Positions 50,213 to 59,478 of a stretch of 64,000 bases of DNA are shown one piece after another. Both the position numbers and the translations under genes were made by a program. Positions within the stretch are counted from its first letter, which is position 1. Every line of letters starts with the position of its first letter. The stretch is from NCBI GenBank assembly GCA_964649195.1, contig CAZYPK010000007.1, forward strand, positions 1 to 64,000, read 5' to 3'. Source of the DNA: JTS-RE9 sp964649195 (GTDB lineage Bacteria > Planctomycetota > Phycisphaerae > Phycisphaerales > Phycisphaeraceae). The notes beneath the pieces were generated by a model. That model was given only the letters and a program-made list of their open reading frames with translations. It did no database searches and was not told the DNA's origin.

Positions 50213-51598
50213 TCACTTCACCTCCGCCCCCGGAGTTTCCACCCCGGCCGCGATGGTTGGGGTTTTCTCCGGTGACATCGTGCCCACGCCTTCAACACGC
50301 TCGGCCTTCTTCCCGGTGAACTTTTCATAGCGCTGGACGATGACATCGCAGTAGAGCGCGTCCAGTTCCATTAGGTACGCGCGGCGACCCGTCTGCTCCG
50401 CAGCGATGAGCGTCGAGCCGCTGCCACCGAACAGATCAAGCACGTTCTCGTCGGCCAGCGAGGAGTACTGCATCGCGCGAATGGCCAGTTCCACAGGCTT
50501 TTCGGTCAAGTGCACCATGCTCTGCGGATTCACCTTCTTCACATGCCACAGATCGGTCGCGTTGTTCGGCCCATAGAACTTGTGGCCTGCGCCTTCCTTC
50601 CAGCCGTAGAAGCAGATCTCAAACGCCCCCATGAAATCCTTCCGCGTGAGCACCGGATGCTGCTTGTCCCACACGATGCCCTGTGAGAAATAGAGCTCGT
50701 GTTTTTTGAGATACGGCGGGTAGTTGCCGAGATTCGCGTAGCCGCCCCAGATGTAAAACCCACGGCCAGGCAGCAGCACGCGCGACATGTTGCCGAACCA
50801 CGCATCGAGCATCTCATCGAATGCCTCGTCAGTGACGAAGTCATTCGCGAGCGGCCTGTCTTTGGGGCGCAGCTTCTTCGCCACGCGATCAGGGTTGAAC
50901 GCGCCACGTGCCGCATCAAATCCTTGGTGGTGATTCTGCGGCTGACTGTTGGTCGACTGAAACGAGGAGAGTCCGGCGGCGATGGCGTTGTTGCTGCGCG
51001 GTTCAACCTTCACGTTGTACGGCGGGTCACTGTTAACCAGATGGATCGGCTGGCCGTCGAGCAGGCGGTCCAGGTCTTCCGGTTTGCTGCTATCACCGCA
51101 GAGCAGACGATGGTTGCCGAGAATCCACAGGTCGCCTTGCTGCGTGATCGCCGCGTCCGGCGGAGCGGGGACATCATCCGGGTCGGTCATTCCGTCATGA
51201 ACGTCGCCACTCATGAGGCGACCCAGTTCCTCGACATCGAATCCCAGCAGCGAGAGATCAAAATCCGCCGCCTCCAGGGCCTTGAGTTCGATGGGCAGCA
51301 GTTCGTAGTCCCACTCGGCGATCGTCGCCGTCTGGTTGTCGGCGATGCGGTAGGCCTTGACCTTCTCCGGCGCAAGGTCGCGGGCGACATGGACCGGCAC
51401 CTTCTTGAGGCCCAGTTTCCGCGCCGCTTTCCACCGGGTGTGGCCGACGATGATAATGCGCTGTTCATCGACCACGATCGGCTGGCGGAATCCGAACTCA
51501 CGCAGGGAATTCGCCACGGCATCGACGGCCTCGTCGTTGATGCGGGGGTTGGCCTCGTAGGGCTTCACATCATCGATGTTCATCAGTTTGACTTCCAT
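50213..51598 (-). CDS. ParB-like domain fused to DNA N6-adenine/N4-cytosine methyltransferase
   Basis: 461 residues from the ATG at 51598. The N-terminal 90 residues are ParB/Srx-like (VKPYEANPRIN, IIIVGHTRWKAARKLGL). The methyltransferase has motif IV DPPYNV at 191-196 and motif I-type FGGSGSTLIAAEQ near the end, giving beta-class order (IV before I). Typical phage solitary methyltransferase, probably protecting phage DNA. There is no restriction partner beside it. Confidence 0.88.
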   Translation of the reverse strand: MEVKLMNIDDVKPYEANPRINDEAVDAVANSLREFGFRQPIVVDEQRIIIVGHTRWKAARKLGLKKVPVHVARDLAPEKVKAYRIADNQTATIAEWDYELLPIELKALEAADFDLSLLGFDVEELGRLMSGDVHDGMTDPDDVPAPPDAAITQQGDLWILGNHRLLCGDSSKPEDLDRLLDGQPIHLVNSDPPYNVKVEPRSNNAIAAGLSSFQSTNSQPQNHHQGFDAARGAFNPDRVAKKLRPKDRPLANDFVTDEAFDEMLDAWFGNMSRVLLPGRGFYIWGGYANLGNYPPYLKKHELYFSQGIVWDKQHPVLTRKDFMGAFEICFYGWKEGAGHKFYGPNNATDLWHVKKVNPQSMVHLTEKPVELAIRAMQYSSLADENVLDLFGGSGSTLIAAEQTGRRAYLMELDALYCDVIVQRYEKFTGKKAERVEGVGTMSPEKTPTIAAGVETPGAEVK

Positions 51599-52092
51599 GT
51601 CCGGGTCTCCAGTTGGGGGTTGGGATCGGGGTGTTCCGGGGGTTCGGCAAGAGCAACAAACAAAAACGAAACGCGCGACTATTCCCATCGCCATCAGGGC
51701 GTTAAACGGCCGGGAAGGAACCATTGGCCGCCGAGTTCCCCACAATCACCCCACATCGCCGTGGCGGCGATTGTGGGGAACTCGCCTCTTCGCACCGTTG
51801 GCCCACGTTGGCCCGTGTTGGCCACGGGCACAGGTGGTAGCAACGCTCGCCAACTTCCGGAGGTCCGCGACGTGGGCGAACGTGGGGCGGCTGTTTCGTT
51901 TTGTTTTGCGCTGGGTTCTGGCGCGGGGCACGCTGGTCTTGGTTCGTTTCGTTTTGTGCGCCCCTATAGGGGGCGCACAAAACGAAACGAGACCCGGCGT
52001 GCTGCTTTCGTTTTGTGCGCTCAAAACAAAACGCAAAACGAAACTCTGATCGACTTGTTTTGTGCGCACAAAATGGATCACAAAACGAGTTC
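51599..52092. other. Repeat-rich non-coding region, candidate phage replication origin
   Basis: 494 bp without a gene. It contains a perfect 15-bp inverted repeat GAGTTCCCCACAATC (51734-51748) / reverse complement (51770-51784), three GTTGGCC direct repeats just after 51800, and many direct and inverted copies of a TTTCGTTTTGTGCGC motif in 51890-52090. Two of them form a long near-perfect palindrome around CCCCTATAGGGGG near 51970. AT-rich iterons and hairpins next to the primase-helicase gene suggest an origin. Confidence 0.55.
51734..51784. repeat. 15-bp perfect inverted repeat
   Basis: GAGTTCCCCACAATC at 51734-51748 and GATTGTGGGGAACTC at 51770-51784, with a 21-base loop that itself has CGCC/GGCG pairing. 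It may be a cruciform, an origin hairpin or the terminator of the primase-helicase operon. Confidence 0.8.
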
Positions 52093-54078
52093 TCATTCGT
52101 CCTCCTTCCGTGCTGGCGCTGCCGTCACCTGGTAGGTGAACGGCTCGTTCCTCTTGCCTTCGCCCTGCCTGCGCACGAGTCCATCGGTGTCGGCGGAACG
52201 CAGCAGGCGGTCAGCCAGCCAGTGCGACAGCCCGGTCTGCACGGCCTTGTCGAGAATGGCCGAACGCGTGGCGGGCTGATCACCGATGAAAGCCTGCACG
52301 AAGGTTTCCACCGTCCACTCGTCCTTCTTCTCGCTTCGCTTCTTGCCACCGTCGCCCTTGAGCTGGACGGGATCGAGATCATCTGCAGGCGACCAGATCG
52401 GGAACGACCAGCGCAGGCATCGTGGCGAGACGGGCGGCCAGGAGCGCACGGCGGCATCGAGCACGACGGCGTCGTCTTCTTCGTGCGGTCGCAAGACCAT
52501 GTGCGTGTCAGTCGCCCGGCTCTGGCTGCCGGCCCCTGCGCCCACATCAGTCACGCTCTTGGCCGACTGGTTGCCCTTGGTCGTGTGGTGGATCAGCACG
52601 AAACAGCAGCCGAGCTGGTCGGCGTAGCGATCGATGTGGTTATAGAGCGATGCCATCGTCCCGTTGTCGTTCTCGTCCATGTCGCGCGGCATGAAGCGGT
52701 AGAAGGCGTCGAGCACGATCACCTTGAATCGCCCAGGCTCCAGACCTCGGAAGTACTCGCCGAGGGAGAAGACATCCTGGAGGCAGCCGCGCAGGTTCTG
52801 GACCCAGACTCGGTCGGCGTAAGCATCGACGGGAACGCCACGCGCCATCGCGACCTTGGGAATGCGGTGGGCGCTGGTCTCCTGGTGCAATTCGTTGTCG
52901 AGGATGAGCACCTCGCCACGTTCGCAGCGGAACTGCCCGAGCCAATCACGGCCCGTCGCGATGGCGAGAGCCAGATCGGTGACGAGCCAACTCTTGCCGG
53001 TCTTGGGACTGGCAATCAGGTTCATCGTCTCGCCTTCACGCAGTAGACCGTGGATGACGGGCTTGCGCAGCTGCGGGAACTGACCCATCAGTTCGCGCAC
53101 GGTCAGTGGCTGGAGCGCGGGCGCAACACTTGCCTCCGTCGGCAGCGCAGGGTGCGGCGCAGTGGATGGCGATGATGCTGATGTGCCGTAGCCCTCGATC
53201 CGGAGCGCCGAAGCGGCGCGTGACCAGTCACCGCCATGCTCAAGCAGCGTGTAGACGGCGAATGGTGAGTAGGCACGGTTAGGTTCGAAGGGTGCAGCGT
53301 TGGCGCTGAACACGAACAGCACGCCGTCTTTGAGAGTGGCACTCCATCCGCGTGTCTTGCCAGGCCGACGCCAATACTCGTTGTCCCCGTGCTTGACCCG
53401 TGACCAGCCATGCGACTCGAGGAGGGCGCTCACCTCGCCTCGCGCGTTGAACTCATCACCTGGACGCGATGCTCCATCGCTTGTCGGCGCTACTCGCGCG
53501 CCACCGATCGCAGGCGGCACATACTCGTTGAGTTCCCATGCCGCCTGCAGCAAGGTGTCACGCTCAGACTCGGTGAGCACTGGCAGGTCGCACAGGTCGC
53601 CTTGGACCAGTTCGTAACCTGTCGTCGGCGCGCACAGGAACAGACCACCTTCGCCACGCGTTTCAATCAGTGTCACGACGGTGCCGTCATCGAGGCGGCG
53701 CTGCGCGAGCTTGAGGTTGCCGCAGATCTCCGTTTCGCATCCGTAGATGGCGTGATAGCCCCCGGATGGAGTGCGCTCGATCACCAGCCGAGCCAGCAGG
53801 TCCGCCGGGGTGCGCTGCCGCCACGCTTCGAAACGCTCGCCGCCGGCATCGAAGTCGATGATCTCCAAGCCCCCGGAACCAGAGCCCGAAACGCGGCCGC
53901 AGAGAATGCACAGCGCATCCTGCGTGTTGGCAAACCACGCGGACACCTCCGCCTCGGTCGGCGGGCGCTGGCGATACTCCTTCCACGCACCGATCGCCGG
54001 GCGCTTTTCAGCGCGGCGCGCCGGCAGCACGGCCAGGCCGGCCCGGTGGTACAGATTGGCGGCTTCACGCAGCTCCAT
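52093..54078 (-). CDS. Prim-Pol primase fused to RepA/KaiC-like helicase ATPase
   Basis: 661 residues. The N-terminal 180 residues form a bifunctional primase/polymerase domain (GLAVLPARRAEKRPAIGAW, EIIDFDAGGERF with the catalytic acidic pair, SGGYHAIYG). After a linker comes a RecA-fold ATPase: NLIASPKTGKSWLVTDLALA (Walker A) and FKVIVLDAFYRF (Walker B), with LIHHTTKG. It would prime and unwind phage DNA. It overlaps the helicase gene upstream by one base. Confidence 0.85.
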   Translation of the reverse strand: MELREAANLYHRAGLAVLPARRAEKRPAIGAWKEYRQRPPTEAEVSAWFANTQDALCILCGRVSGSGSGGLEIIDFDAGGERFEAWRQRTPADLLARLVIERTPSGGYHAIYGCETEICGNLKLAQRRLDDGTVVTLIETRGEGGLFLCAPTTGYELVQGDLCDLPVLTESERDTLLQAAWELNEYVPPAIGGARVAPTSDGASRPGDEFNARGEVSALLESHGWSRVKHGDNEYWRRPGKTRGWSATLKDGVLFVFSANAAPFEPNRAYSPFAVYTLLEHGGDWSRAASALRIEGYGTSASSPSTAPHPALPTEASVAPALQPLTVRELMGQFPQLRKPVIHGLLREGETMNLIASPKTGKSWLVTDLALAIATGRDWLGQFRCERGEVLILDNELHQETSAHRIPKVAMARGVPVDAYADRVWVQNLRGCLQDVFSLGEYFRGLEPGRFKVIVLDAFYRFMPRDMDENDNGTMASLYNHIDRYADQLGCCFVLIHHTTKGNQSAKSVTDVGAGAGSQSRATDTHMVLRPHEEDDAVVLDAAVRSWPPVSPRCLRWSFPIWSPADDLDPVQLKGDGGKKRSEKKDEWTVETFVQAFIGDQPATRSAILDKAVQTGLSHWLADRLLRSADTDGLVRRQGEGKRNEPFTYQVTAAPARKEDE

Positions 54079-55835
54079 CAGAATGGCACCTCCGAGTCCG
54101 TAAGAGGTGCAGGCTCAGGCGCGGAGCGATCCCATTCGCCTTCATCGCGCGGCTCGGGCAACGACAGGTCGGCCGGGTCGGGCTTGGCGGCCAGCTCGCA
54201 ATCGACGATGCGGTCGTACTTTTCACCGGCGACCGAACGCACCTTGATCGACAGCGGCGCAGCCAGTGCGCCGGCGCTGGCCAGTTCGACTGCTTCCTCC
54301 ACGCTCGTCGGCGCAGGCAGCACGCAGCGGGCACGCCACCACGCCTCGGCCTTCTGTCTCGCATATCCAGAATGCTCCAGACAGATCCACTCGGACTTGT
54401 GATCGTTGAACCCGATCTCATAGTCGACACGCATCGAGCGCGGCGCATCCGCCGGTGCATCGCGTTTCACATGCACACCGTAGAAGACGCGGCGGACCTC
54501 GTATTCCTGAATCGTCACCTCACCGCTGAGGAGTCCGCCAGCACTTGCCTCGCCATCGTGCCGGCGTTTTTCCGGCGGTGGGAAAACATGACCGCAATCC
54601 GGACAGGTCGCGTAGCCTGCCGAAATCAACGCCTGGCAATTGGGACACTCCTTCGCCGGCGCTTCAGGCGTCATGCCGTTGCGTTTCGTCGATGGATCGG
54701 TGACACGGATCGCATCGACCGGGCCGTGGCGCAGCACGTTGCCGCCGAAGTCGAGCACGAGGCAGTCGGTCTTGCCCTCACACAGCCGAAATCCCCGTCC
54801 GAGCATCTGGCAATAAAGCCCCGGCGAGAGCGTCGGTCGCAAGAGCGCCACGCAGTCGACGTTGGGCGCATCGAAGCCGGTCGTCAGCACGTTGACGTTG
54901 ACCAAGTAGGTCAGATCGCCCTCGCGGAAACGATGGATGAGCTGGTCGCGGTAGAGCGACGGTGTCTGCCCATCGATGAATCCGCATTCACCACCCGAAG
55001 CTTGTTCAATGACACGCGCGACGTGCTTGCCATGCTCAACACCGGCGGCGAAGACCAGGCAGGCGCGTCGCTGCTGGGCGCGCACGTTGTCGACGATTTC
55101 ACGGCACGCCGAGTGAACCAGCGCGTCCTCATCCATGAGCTTCTCGACCTCGTCAGCGATGAACTCGCCAGCGCGGACGTGGAGGCCCTGAAAGTCCGGC
55201 TTCATGCGGCCCGCTTTGGATTTGAGCGGCGAGAGATAGCCGTCACGGATGAGCTCGCGCACGCTGATCTCGTAGCAGATGGCGTTGAGAATCCCGTCTG
55301 GGGGCGGCACGCAGATCGGGCCTGATGACATCCGAAACGGCGTCGCCGTCAGGCCGATGACGCGCAGATTCGGATTGATCTGTTTCATGTCCGCGAGCAG
55401 CCGGCGGTACATACCGTCGCCTTCTGGCGCAATGAGATGGCACTCATCCACCACGACCAGATCGAAGTGGCCCAGCGCCTCAGCCCGCTGATGGACTGAC
55501 TGGATGCCGGCGATGATCACCAGGTGCGCGGTGTCGCGGCGCTTGAGGCCCGCCGAATAGATGCCCACGTGCAGGTCTGGCGCGATCTGGTCGAGCTTGT
55601 CCTTCGCCTGCTCGAGCAGTTCCTTGACGTGCGCGAGGATCAGGACCCGGCCGCTCCAAAGTGTCACCGCATCGCTGCAGATCTGCGCGATGATCAAACT
55701 CTTGCCTGCGCCGGTCGGGCAGACGACGCACGGGTTGTCATCGCGCTCCCGCAGATGCCGATAGACCGCCTCCACCGCCTCGCGCTGGTAGGGCCGCAGG
55801 TCCATCGGCTTGGATGGCGGGCGGAACAGGTTCAC
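54078..55835 (-). CDS. SF2 DEAD/DEAH-box helicase with zinc ribbon
   Basis: 585 residues. Motifs: CPTGAGKSLI (I), VVDECHLIAP (II), GLTATPFR (III), QMLGRGFRLCEG (VI). After residue 400 a Cys4 ribbon, CPNCQALISAGYATCPDCG, is followed by a family-specific end. Phage replication or recombination helicase. Overlaps the 85-residue gene upstream. Confidence 0.88.
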   Translation of the reverse strand: MNLFRPPSKPMDLRPYQREAVEAVYRHLRERDDNPCVVCPTGAGKSLIIAQICSDAVTLWSGRVLILAHVKELLEQAKDKLDQIAPDLHVGIYSAGLKRRDTAHLVIIAGIQSVHQRAEALGHFDLVVVDECHLIAPEGDGMYRRLLADMKQINPNLRVIGLTATPFRMSSGPICVPPPDGILNAICYEISVRELIRDGYLSPLKSKAGRMKPDFQGLHVRAGEFIADEVEKLMDEDALVHSACREIVDNVRAQQRRACLVFAAGVEHGKHVARVIEQASGGECGFIDGQTPSLYRDQLIHRFREGDLTYLVNVNVLTTGFDAPNVDCVALLRPTLSPGLYCQMLGRGFRLCEGKTDCLVLDFGGNVLRHGPVDAIRVTDPSTKRNGMTPEAPAKECPNCQALISAGYATCPDCGHVFPPPEKRRHDGEASAGGLLSGEVTIQEYEVRRVFYGVHVKRDAPADAPRSMRVDYEIGFNDHKSEWICLEHSGYARQKAEAWWRARCVLPAPTSVEEAVELASAGALAAPLSIKVRSVAGEKYDRIVDCELAAKPDPADLSLPEPRDEGEWDRSAPEPAPLTDSEVPF

Positions 55836-56089
55836 CGCGCCTCCTCCGGAACGCCAAAGCCTGCGAGAAGGAGTGCGCGGTGCCCGCGCTGACGCAAGGC
55901 CGCCGCGCAGGTGGTGCGCAGTTCCTCTTCGGCACGGTTGAACACATCCATCGCATCGTCAAACGACATATGCCGCTGCCAGGTGCAAGGGTGCGCCTCG
56001 AACCAATCTGCCACGGCGGTATAGCGCAGCGCGGCACCGATGATCTCCGCCTGAGTGACAGCCGGTTTGTCCTTGATCGCTTGGGTCAT
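55832..56089 (-). CDS. Small phage early protein
   Basis: 85 residues: TQAEIIGAALRYTAVADWFE and MSFDDAMDVFNRAEEELRT, all helical. Codons overlap both neighbours, RusA-like and helicase, so it belongs to the replication operon. Family unknown. Confidence 0.6.
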   Translation of the reverse strand: MTQAIKDKPAVTQAEIIGAALRYTAVADWFEAHPCTWQRHMSFDDAMDVFNRAEEELRTTCAAALRQRGHRALLLAGFGVPEEAR

Positions 56090-56433
56090 CGTCGCTCCTT
56101 GATGTTGACCACCACCTTCCCGCCAGGCACCACGGTGGCTTTCTCAATGAGCAGCCAGACGATCTGGCTGTCGTCATGGAACGCGCCGCCGTGTTCGAGT
56201 GAATCACCGATTGCTTTCAGCAAGTTGTCCAGATCTCGACGCCGGCGGTCAGGCGGGAAAACCTCAATGCGGACGGCCAGGTTGCCGCTGATGGGCTGAA
56301 CTCCAAGAGCGGCGAGGATGGCTTTCACATCAGCGCGGAACCGCAGCCCGCGCTCGCTGATCACCATGCGGCCGCGCCACATGCGCCAGTAGTGGTTCAC
56401 CGACGGCGGAAACGGCAGTTCGACTTCGAGCAT
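56086..56433 (-). CDS. RusA-like Holliday junction resolvase
   Basis: 115 residues. RusA features: VELPFPPSVNHYWRM, then DRRRRDLDNLLKAIGDSLEH, HDDSQI with conserved Asp residues. Cuts four-way junctions in recombination and before packaging. Overlaps the next gene by ATGA. Confidence 0.88.
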   Translation of the reverse strand: MLEVELPFPPSVNHYWRMWRGRMVISERGLRFRADVKAILAALGVQPISGNLAVRIEVFPPDRRRRDLDNLLKAIGDSLEHGGAFHDDSQIVWLLIEKATVVPGGKVVVNIKERR

Positions 56434-56462
56434 CCATGCCTCCGTGCAAGTGCCCCTAAGAG

Positions 56463-56503
56463 GCGGGCCTCCTGGCGATGAGAACCACCGTCAGGAGGCC
56501 CGC
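56463..56503 (-). terminator. Strong hairpin between DUF669 and RusA genes
   Basis: 12-bp stem GCGGGCCTCCTG / CAGGAGGCCCGC (56463-56474, 56492-56503) with a 17-base loop, directly after the DUF669 stop on the minus strand. No U-tract follows, so it may attenuate or protect mRNA rather than terminate fully. Confidence 0.6.
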
Positions 56504-56525
56504 AGGAAGAAAGCATTGAAAACGA

Positions 56526-56984
56526 TCAGCGCCGCCACGGCGGCGTGGTGTTCGTCGCCTGCGCCGGCTGTGCGCTTGCCGGGGCCGCATCGCGTTTGGC
56601 ATAGCCGCGCACCTCGTTGCCCATGTCGCCGGTGTCCTGCCGCTTCTTCAGCTTGACGGTGATTACCAGCGGGATGTTGTGCAGCTCGACACTGTCAACG
56701 GGCGTCATCACGCCCACAGCGCGGCAGATCGCCGAGAGTTCCTGCCGGGCGATCTGCACTGTCGTGGCATTGGTGTTGTGCAGGTTCAGCCGTGCCCAGA
56801 CACAGCGGCCCTTGTACGGACCGTCGAGTACCTGGAAGGTGAGCTGCAGGTACTGGCCGCCGCCGTTCTTGGTCGGTTTCATCTCCGACTCGGTGATGAC
56901 AGCCAGATACTTACCTGCGGGAATCGGTTCGAAGTCTTGTGACGGTTCGACCTGGTTGGCGTTGAATCCGTTGAGCGTTGCCAT
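56526..56984 (-). CDS. DUF669 protein (phage recombination/SSB-like)
   Basis: 152 residues from the ATG at 56984, with AAGGAG upstream; the longer frame to 57260 is antisense to the ATPase gene. DUF669 features: FEPIPAGKYLAVITESEMKP, GGGQYLQLTFQVLDGPYKGR, VWARLNLHN. These proteins accompany phage AAA ATPases and nucleases in recombination modules and probably bind single-stranded DNA. Confidence 0.85.
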   Translation of the reverse strand: MATLNGFNANQVEPSQDFEPIPAGKYLAVITESEMKPTKNGGGQYLQLTFQVLDGPYKGRCVWARLNLHNTNATTVQIARQELSAICRAVGVMTPVDSVELHNIPLVITVKLKKRQDTGDMGNEVRGYAKRDAAPASAQPAQATNTTPPWRR

Positions 56985-57054
56985 GGGTGATTGCTCCTTG
57001 AGGCTGATGAATGTGGACGTTGGTTTGGCGTGAGATGACGAGAGAGGGGAAGGA

Positions 57055-57828
57055 TCACTGAGTGACCGGCGCTTCGGCTTGCGCCGGTACCGCGACGCCG
57101 CCGGCCTGATGGGCCATGCGGGCGAAGTAGTCGTAAGCGGCCCACTCCAGCGGCAGTTCATATGGCATCTGCAGCCGGTTCTTGGCGACGTGGGTCGGGC
57201 CCTCGCACGTGCGCATGACGCGATCGGGCGCGGTGACGTTCTTGATCTTCTTGGGGTCACTGGTCGTCGAGTAGGTGGCGAAGAAGACCTCGTCGCACCA
57301 CTCCATCACCACGGACGCCGCCAGCTTGTGCAGGCGCGGCGTGAACCGGTCGAAGGCTGAGTCCTCGGGCGTCTGGAACTTCTCGATCTTGGTGTGCGCA
57401 ATGAGAACAATTGCCATGCCGCGATCGAAGCGCAATGCATCAAGGCCGTCGAGGAACTTGCGCCAGAAGTTGAGCGCGAAGGTGTAGCCCTTCTGGAATC
57501 CGATCTTCTCGATGTTCGTGACGTTCTCGGCGGTGCAGACCTCCTGCCAGATCAGCCGCTCGAGCCAGTCGAGCGAATCGATGACGACGGTCTCGAACTC
57601 ATGCGGCTGGCCGTGCAGTTCGGCGAGGCCATCCATGACCTCGCCGAACGAACGGGCCAGGGGGAACTTGGCGCAGTCGATCTCACCCAGACCGTCCTCC
57701 GTCTGGATGAAGATAGGCTTGCGCGCCGAGGCCCCGAAGGTGCTTTTGCCCACGCCCTGTACGCCGTGAATCATGCAGCGGCGCGGGGCGGGTCGTTTGC
57801 CGATTTGGATACGGGAAAGAAGGTTCAT
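57055..57828 (-). CDS. RecA-like AAA_24 phage ATPase
   Basis: 257 residues. Walker A is MIHGVQGVGKSTFGASA near residue 20-35; Walker B is ETVVIDSLDWLE; a sensor-like strand is GMAIVLIAHTKIEKF. This is the ATP-binding (Sak4-like) protein paired with DUF669 in many phages, and likely a strand-annealing or recombination ATPase. The gap to the nuclease gene upstream is GC-rich with inverted repeats. Confidence 0.85.
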   Translation of the reverse strand: MNLLSRIQIGKRPAPRRCMIHGVQGVGKSTFGASARKPIFIQTEDGLGEIDCAKFPLARSFGEVMDGLAELHGQPHEFETVVIDSLDWLERLIWQEVCTAENVTNIEKIGFQKGYTFALNFWRKFLDGLDALRFDRGMAIVLIAHTKIEKFQTPEDSAFDRFTPRLHKLAASVVMEWCDEVFFATYSTTSDPKKIKNVTAPDRVMRTCEGPTHVAKNRLQMPYELPLEWAAYDYFARMAHQAGGVAVPAQAEAPVTQ

Positions 57829-57977
57829 CGGTGTGACTCCGGTTGAATGGTGGTGTTCAAGAATGAGGACCGGGGGCCGGGGGGCCGGGGCAGGGCGAAA
57901 TGCGGCGCTTGAGGTTGAATGGGCCGTTCACCGGCCCCGGCTCCCCGCCCCGGCTCTCGATGGTTGGATTCGCTGGT

Positions 57978-58799
57978 TCAGATCCAATCGAATGTGCGAA
58001 CGTCCTCGTAGCCGGTGGGCCAGGTGTTCGTCTCGCGGCAATGGCGCAGTCGTTTGATCGCCTCTTCGTTCTCTTTCTGCGCCAAGCCGAGCACGTCCTC
58101 ACCCACGCGCCAGACGCCGCAGCGGAAGGGTTCCTTCTTCTCCACCGCGATCATGTGCACGGGAATGTCACGCGGATCGATGGAGGCGGCCGCAGCGGTG
58201 ATCGAGCGATAGAACGCCAGTTGATGCGGGTAGCCATAGCGCCGGGCATCGGTCTCGAAGTAGGTCAGGTCATCGGCGGTCTTGAGATCAACGATCGCGG
58301 CACCGGGAAGATGCGTGAACCAGTCGACGCGCACCTGGCAATCGATGTTGTGCCATCGCGTGCGCAGCACGGCTTCGGGCACACCGAGCACGAGCAGCTC
58401 TTGCGCGAGCTCGTGGGCCATCACACCCGCTGCCATCTGCTCGATCTGCTGCGCTTGTTTTTCGGTGAGCACCGGCTTGCCCTGGGCCTGCGCCCATTCA
58501 GCGAAGGCCTTCGTGGTCGAGCCATACACCTCGCCAGTCTTCGGGTTGATCGGACCGCCGATGGCATACTCGGCCAGGAACTTCTCGCGGCCTTCCAGGA
58601 TGAGTGTGTGGGCGGCGCGGCCCATGAGGTAGGCCGGGCGATCCTCGTCGCGGGCCAGACCGGTTTGTTTCCAGTGGTAGAGCAGCGGTGACCTGCGGAA
58701 ATCCGCGAGGCGATGGCTGGACAGGTGATCTTTTGCCGAGGCGTGATACTGCTCGGCAGGTTCGAATATGAAAAGGTTGGGCAGTGCCTTGGGAATCAT
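57978..58799 (-). CDS. DUF3799 / PD-(D/E)XK exonuclease (RecE-like)
   Basis: 273 residues from the ATG at 58799 (MIPKALPNL). HLSSHRLADFRRSPLLYHWK and AYLMGRAAHTLIL are characteristic. Nuclease residues: Asp in VRVDWFTH, Asp-x-Lys in AIVDLKTADD, then Gln in HQLAFYRS. Resects DNA ends for single-strand annealing recombination. An in-frame ATG at 58847 is upstream but lies in the leader motif. Confidence 0.85.
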   Translation of the reverse strand: MIPKALPNLFIFEPAEQYHASAKDHLSSHRLADFRRSPLLYHWKQTGLARDEDRPAYLMGRAAHTLILEGREKFLAEYAIGGPINPKTGEVYGSTTKAFAEWAQAQGKPVLTEKQAQQIEQMAAGVMAHELAQELLVLGVPEAVLRTRWHNIDCQVRVDWFTHLPGAAIVDLKTADDLTYFETDARRYGYPHQLAFYRSITAAAASIDPRDIPVHMIAVEKKEPFRCGVWRVGEDVLGLAQKENEEAIKRLRHCRETNTWPTGYEDVRTFDWI

Positions 58800-58837
58800 G
58801 AGTCGGACCTCCGGGTCTAGACATGCAGGTGATGGTT

Positions 58838-58861
58838 GCTCCTTCACTACCTACCGCCGCG
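58838..58861 (-). promoter_or_regulatory. Leader copy 2 of the repeated GTAGGTAGT-type motif
   Basis: Minus strand: GGCGGTAGGTAGTGAAGGAG, about 40 bases before the DUF3799 gene. Shares GTAGGTAGT and AGGAG with the copies at 44984 and 63938. Confidence 0.6.
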
Positions 58862-58887
58862 CGCGGTTGACTGTCCGCGAGGCGGTG

Positions 58888-59478
58888 TCAGAGATAGGCG
58901 TTCATCTGCGCCGTGATGAAAATGCTGCGCACCGCCGCGATGCGCTGATAGATGACCGAACGCGCCACGCCTGTCTGCCGGGCGATTTCGGTGGGCGTAT
59001 GCTCCTGCAGACGGAGGCAGAGATCACGTTGGTCGGGTGTTAGTGATGTGAGCAACGCGGCGGTATCGCGCGTGAGATCGACCTGATCCTGGTCGCTGCG
59101 CCGCACCACGCCCAGGTGCGCAGTGGCGCGATCTTCCTGCAACGTACTTTCGCGCCTGACCCAAGCGCCGCTTTCATCCCGGCCCCAATCGTCCAAGGAC
59201 GAATCGGCAAGGCCATCGCCCCGCCCTCTGCCATTGCCGCGGCGCAGGGCATCGTGGCTGGTGATCATGGTGGCGATCTTGTTGTTGATCAGCCGGCAGA
59301 TGAAGGTCTTGAACCCAGCGCGGCGGCCGTCGAATTTCGGGAGCCTGCGCAGCACGTCTTTGATGAGATCGTGCTGCACGTCCTCGAGGCTGCCAAACGC
59401 CGGATAGCGCCAGGCGATCTGACGGGCCTTGTACTGGGTCTGCTTGATGAGGTAGTGAATCTGTTCTTCCGTTGGCAT
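58888..59478 (-). CDS. Sigma-70-like factor
   Basis: 196 residues from the ATG at 59478, preceded by CAGGAG; the longer frame to 59610 is not supported. Region 2-like: ARQIAWRYPAFGSLEDVQHD and GFKTFICRLINNK. Region 4-like: LTPDQRDLCLRLQEHTPTEI and GVARSVIYQRIAAVR. Probably directs early or middle phage transcription. Confidence 0.8.
   Translation of the reverse strand: MPTEEQIHYLIKQTQYKARQIAWRYPAFGSLEDVQHDLIKDVLRRLPKFDGRRAGFKTFICRLINNKIATMITSHDALRRGNGRGRGDGLADSSLDDWGRDESGAWVRRESTLQEDRATAHLGVVRRSDQDQVDLTRDTAALLTSLTPDQRDLCLRLQEHTPTEIARQTGVARSVIYQRIAAVRSIFITAQMNAYL

Noticed and set aside
47817..50216. 799-codon minus-strand open frame
   Set aside because: Antisense to the five small rightward genes, which have good ribosome sites, a terminator between them and recognisable domains such as HARE-HTH.
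50699..52135. 478-codon plus-strand open frame
   Set aside because: Antisense to the ParB-methyltransferase and running through the repeat-rich region; no protein-like features.
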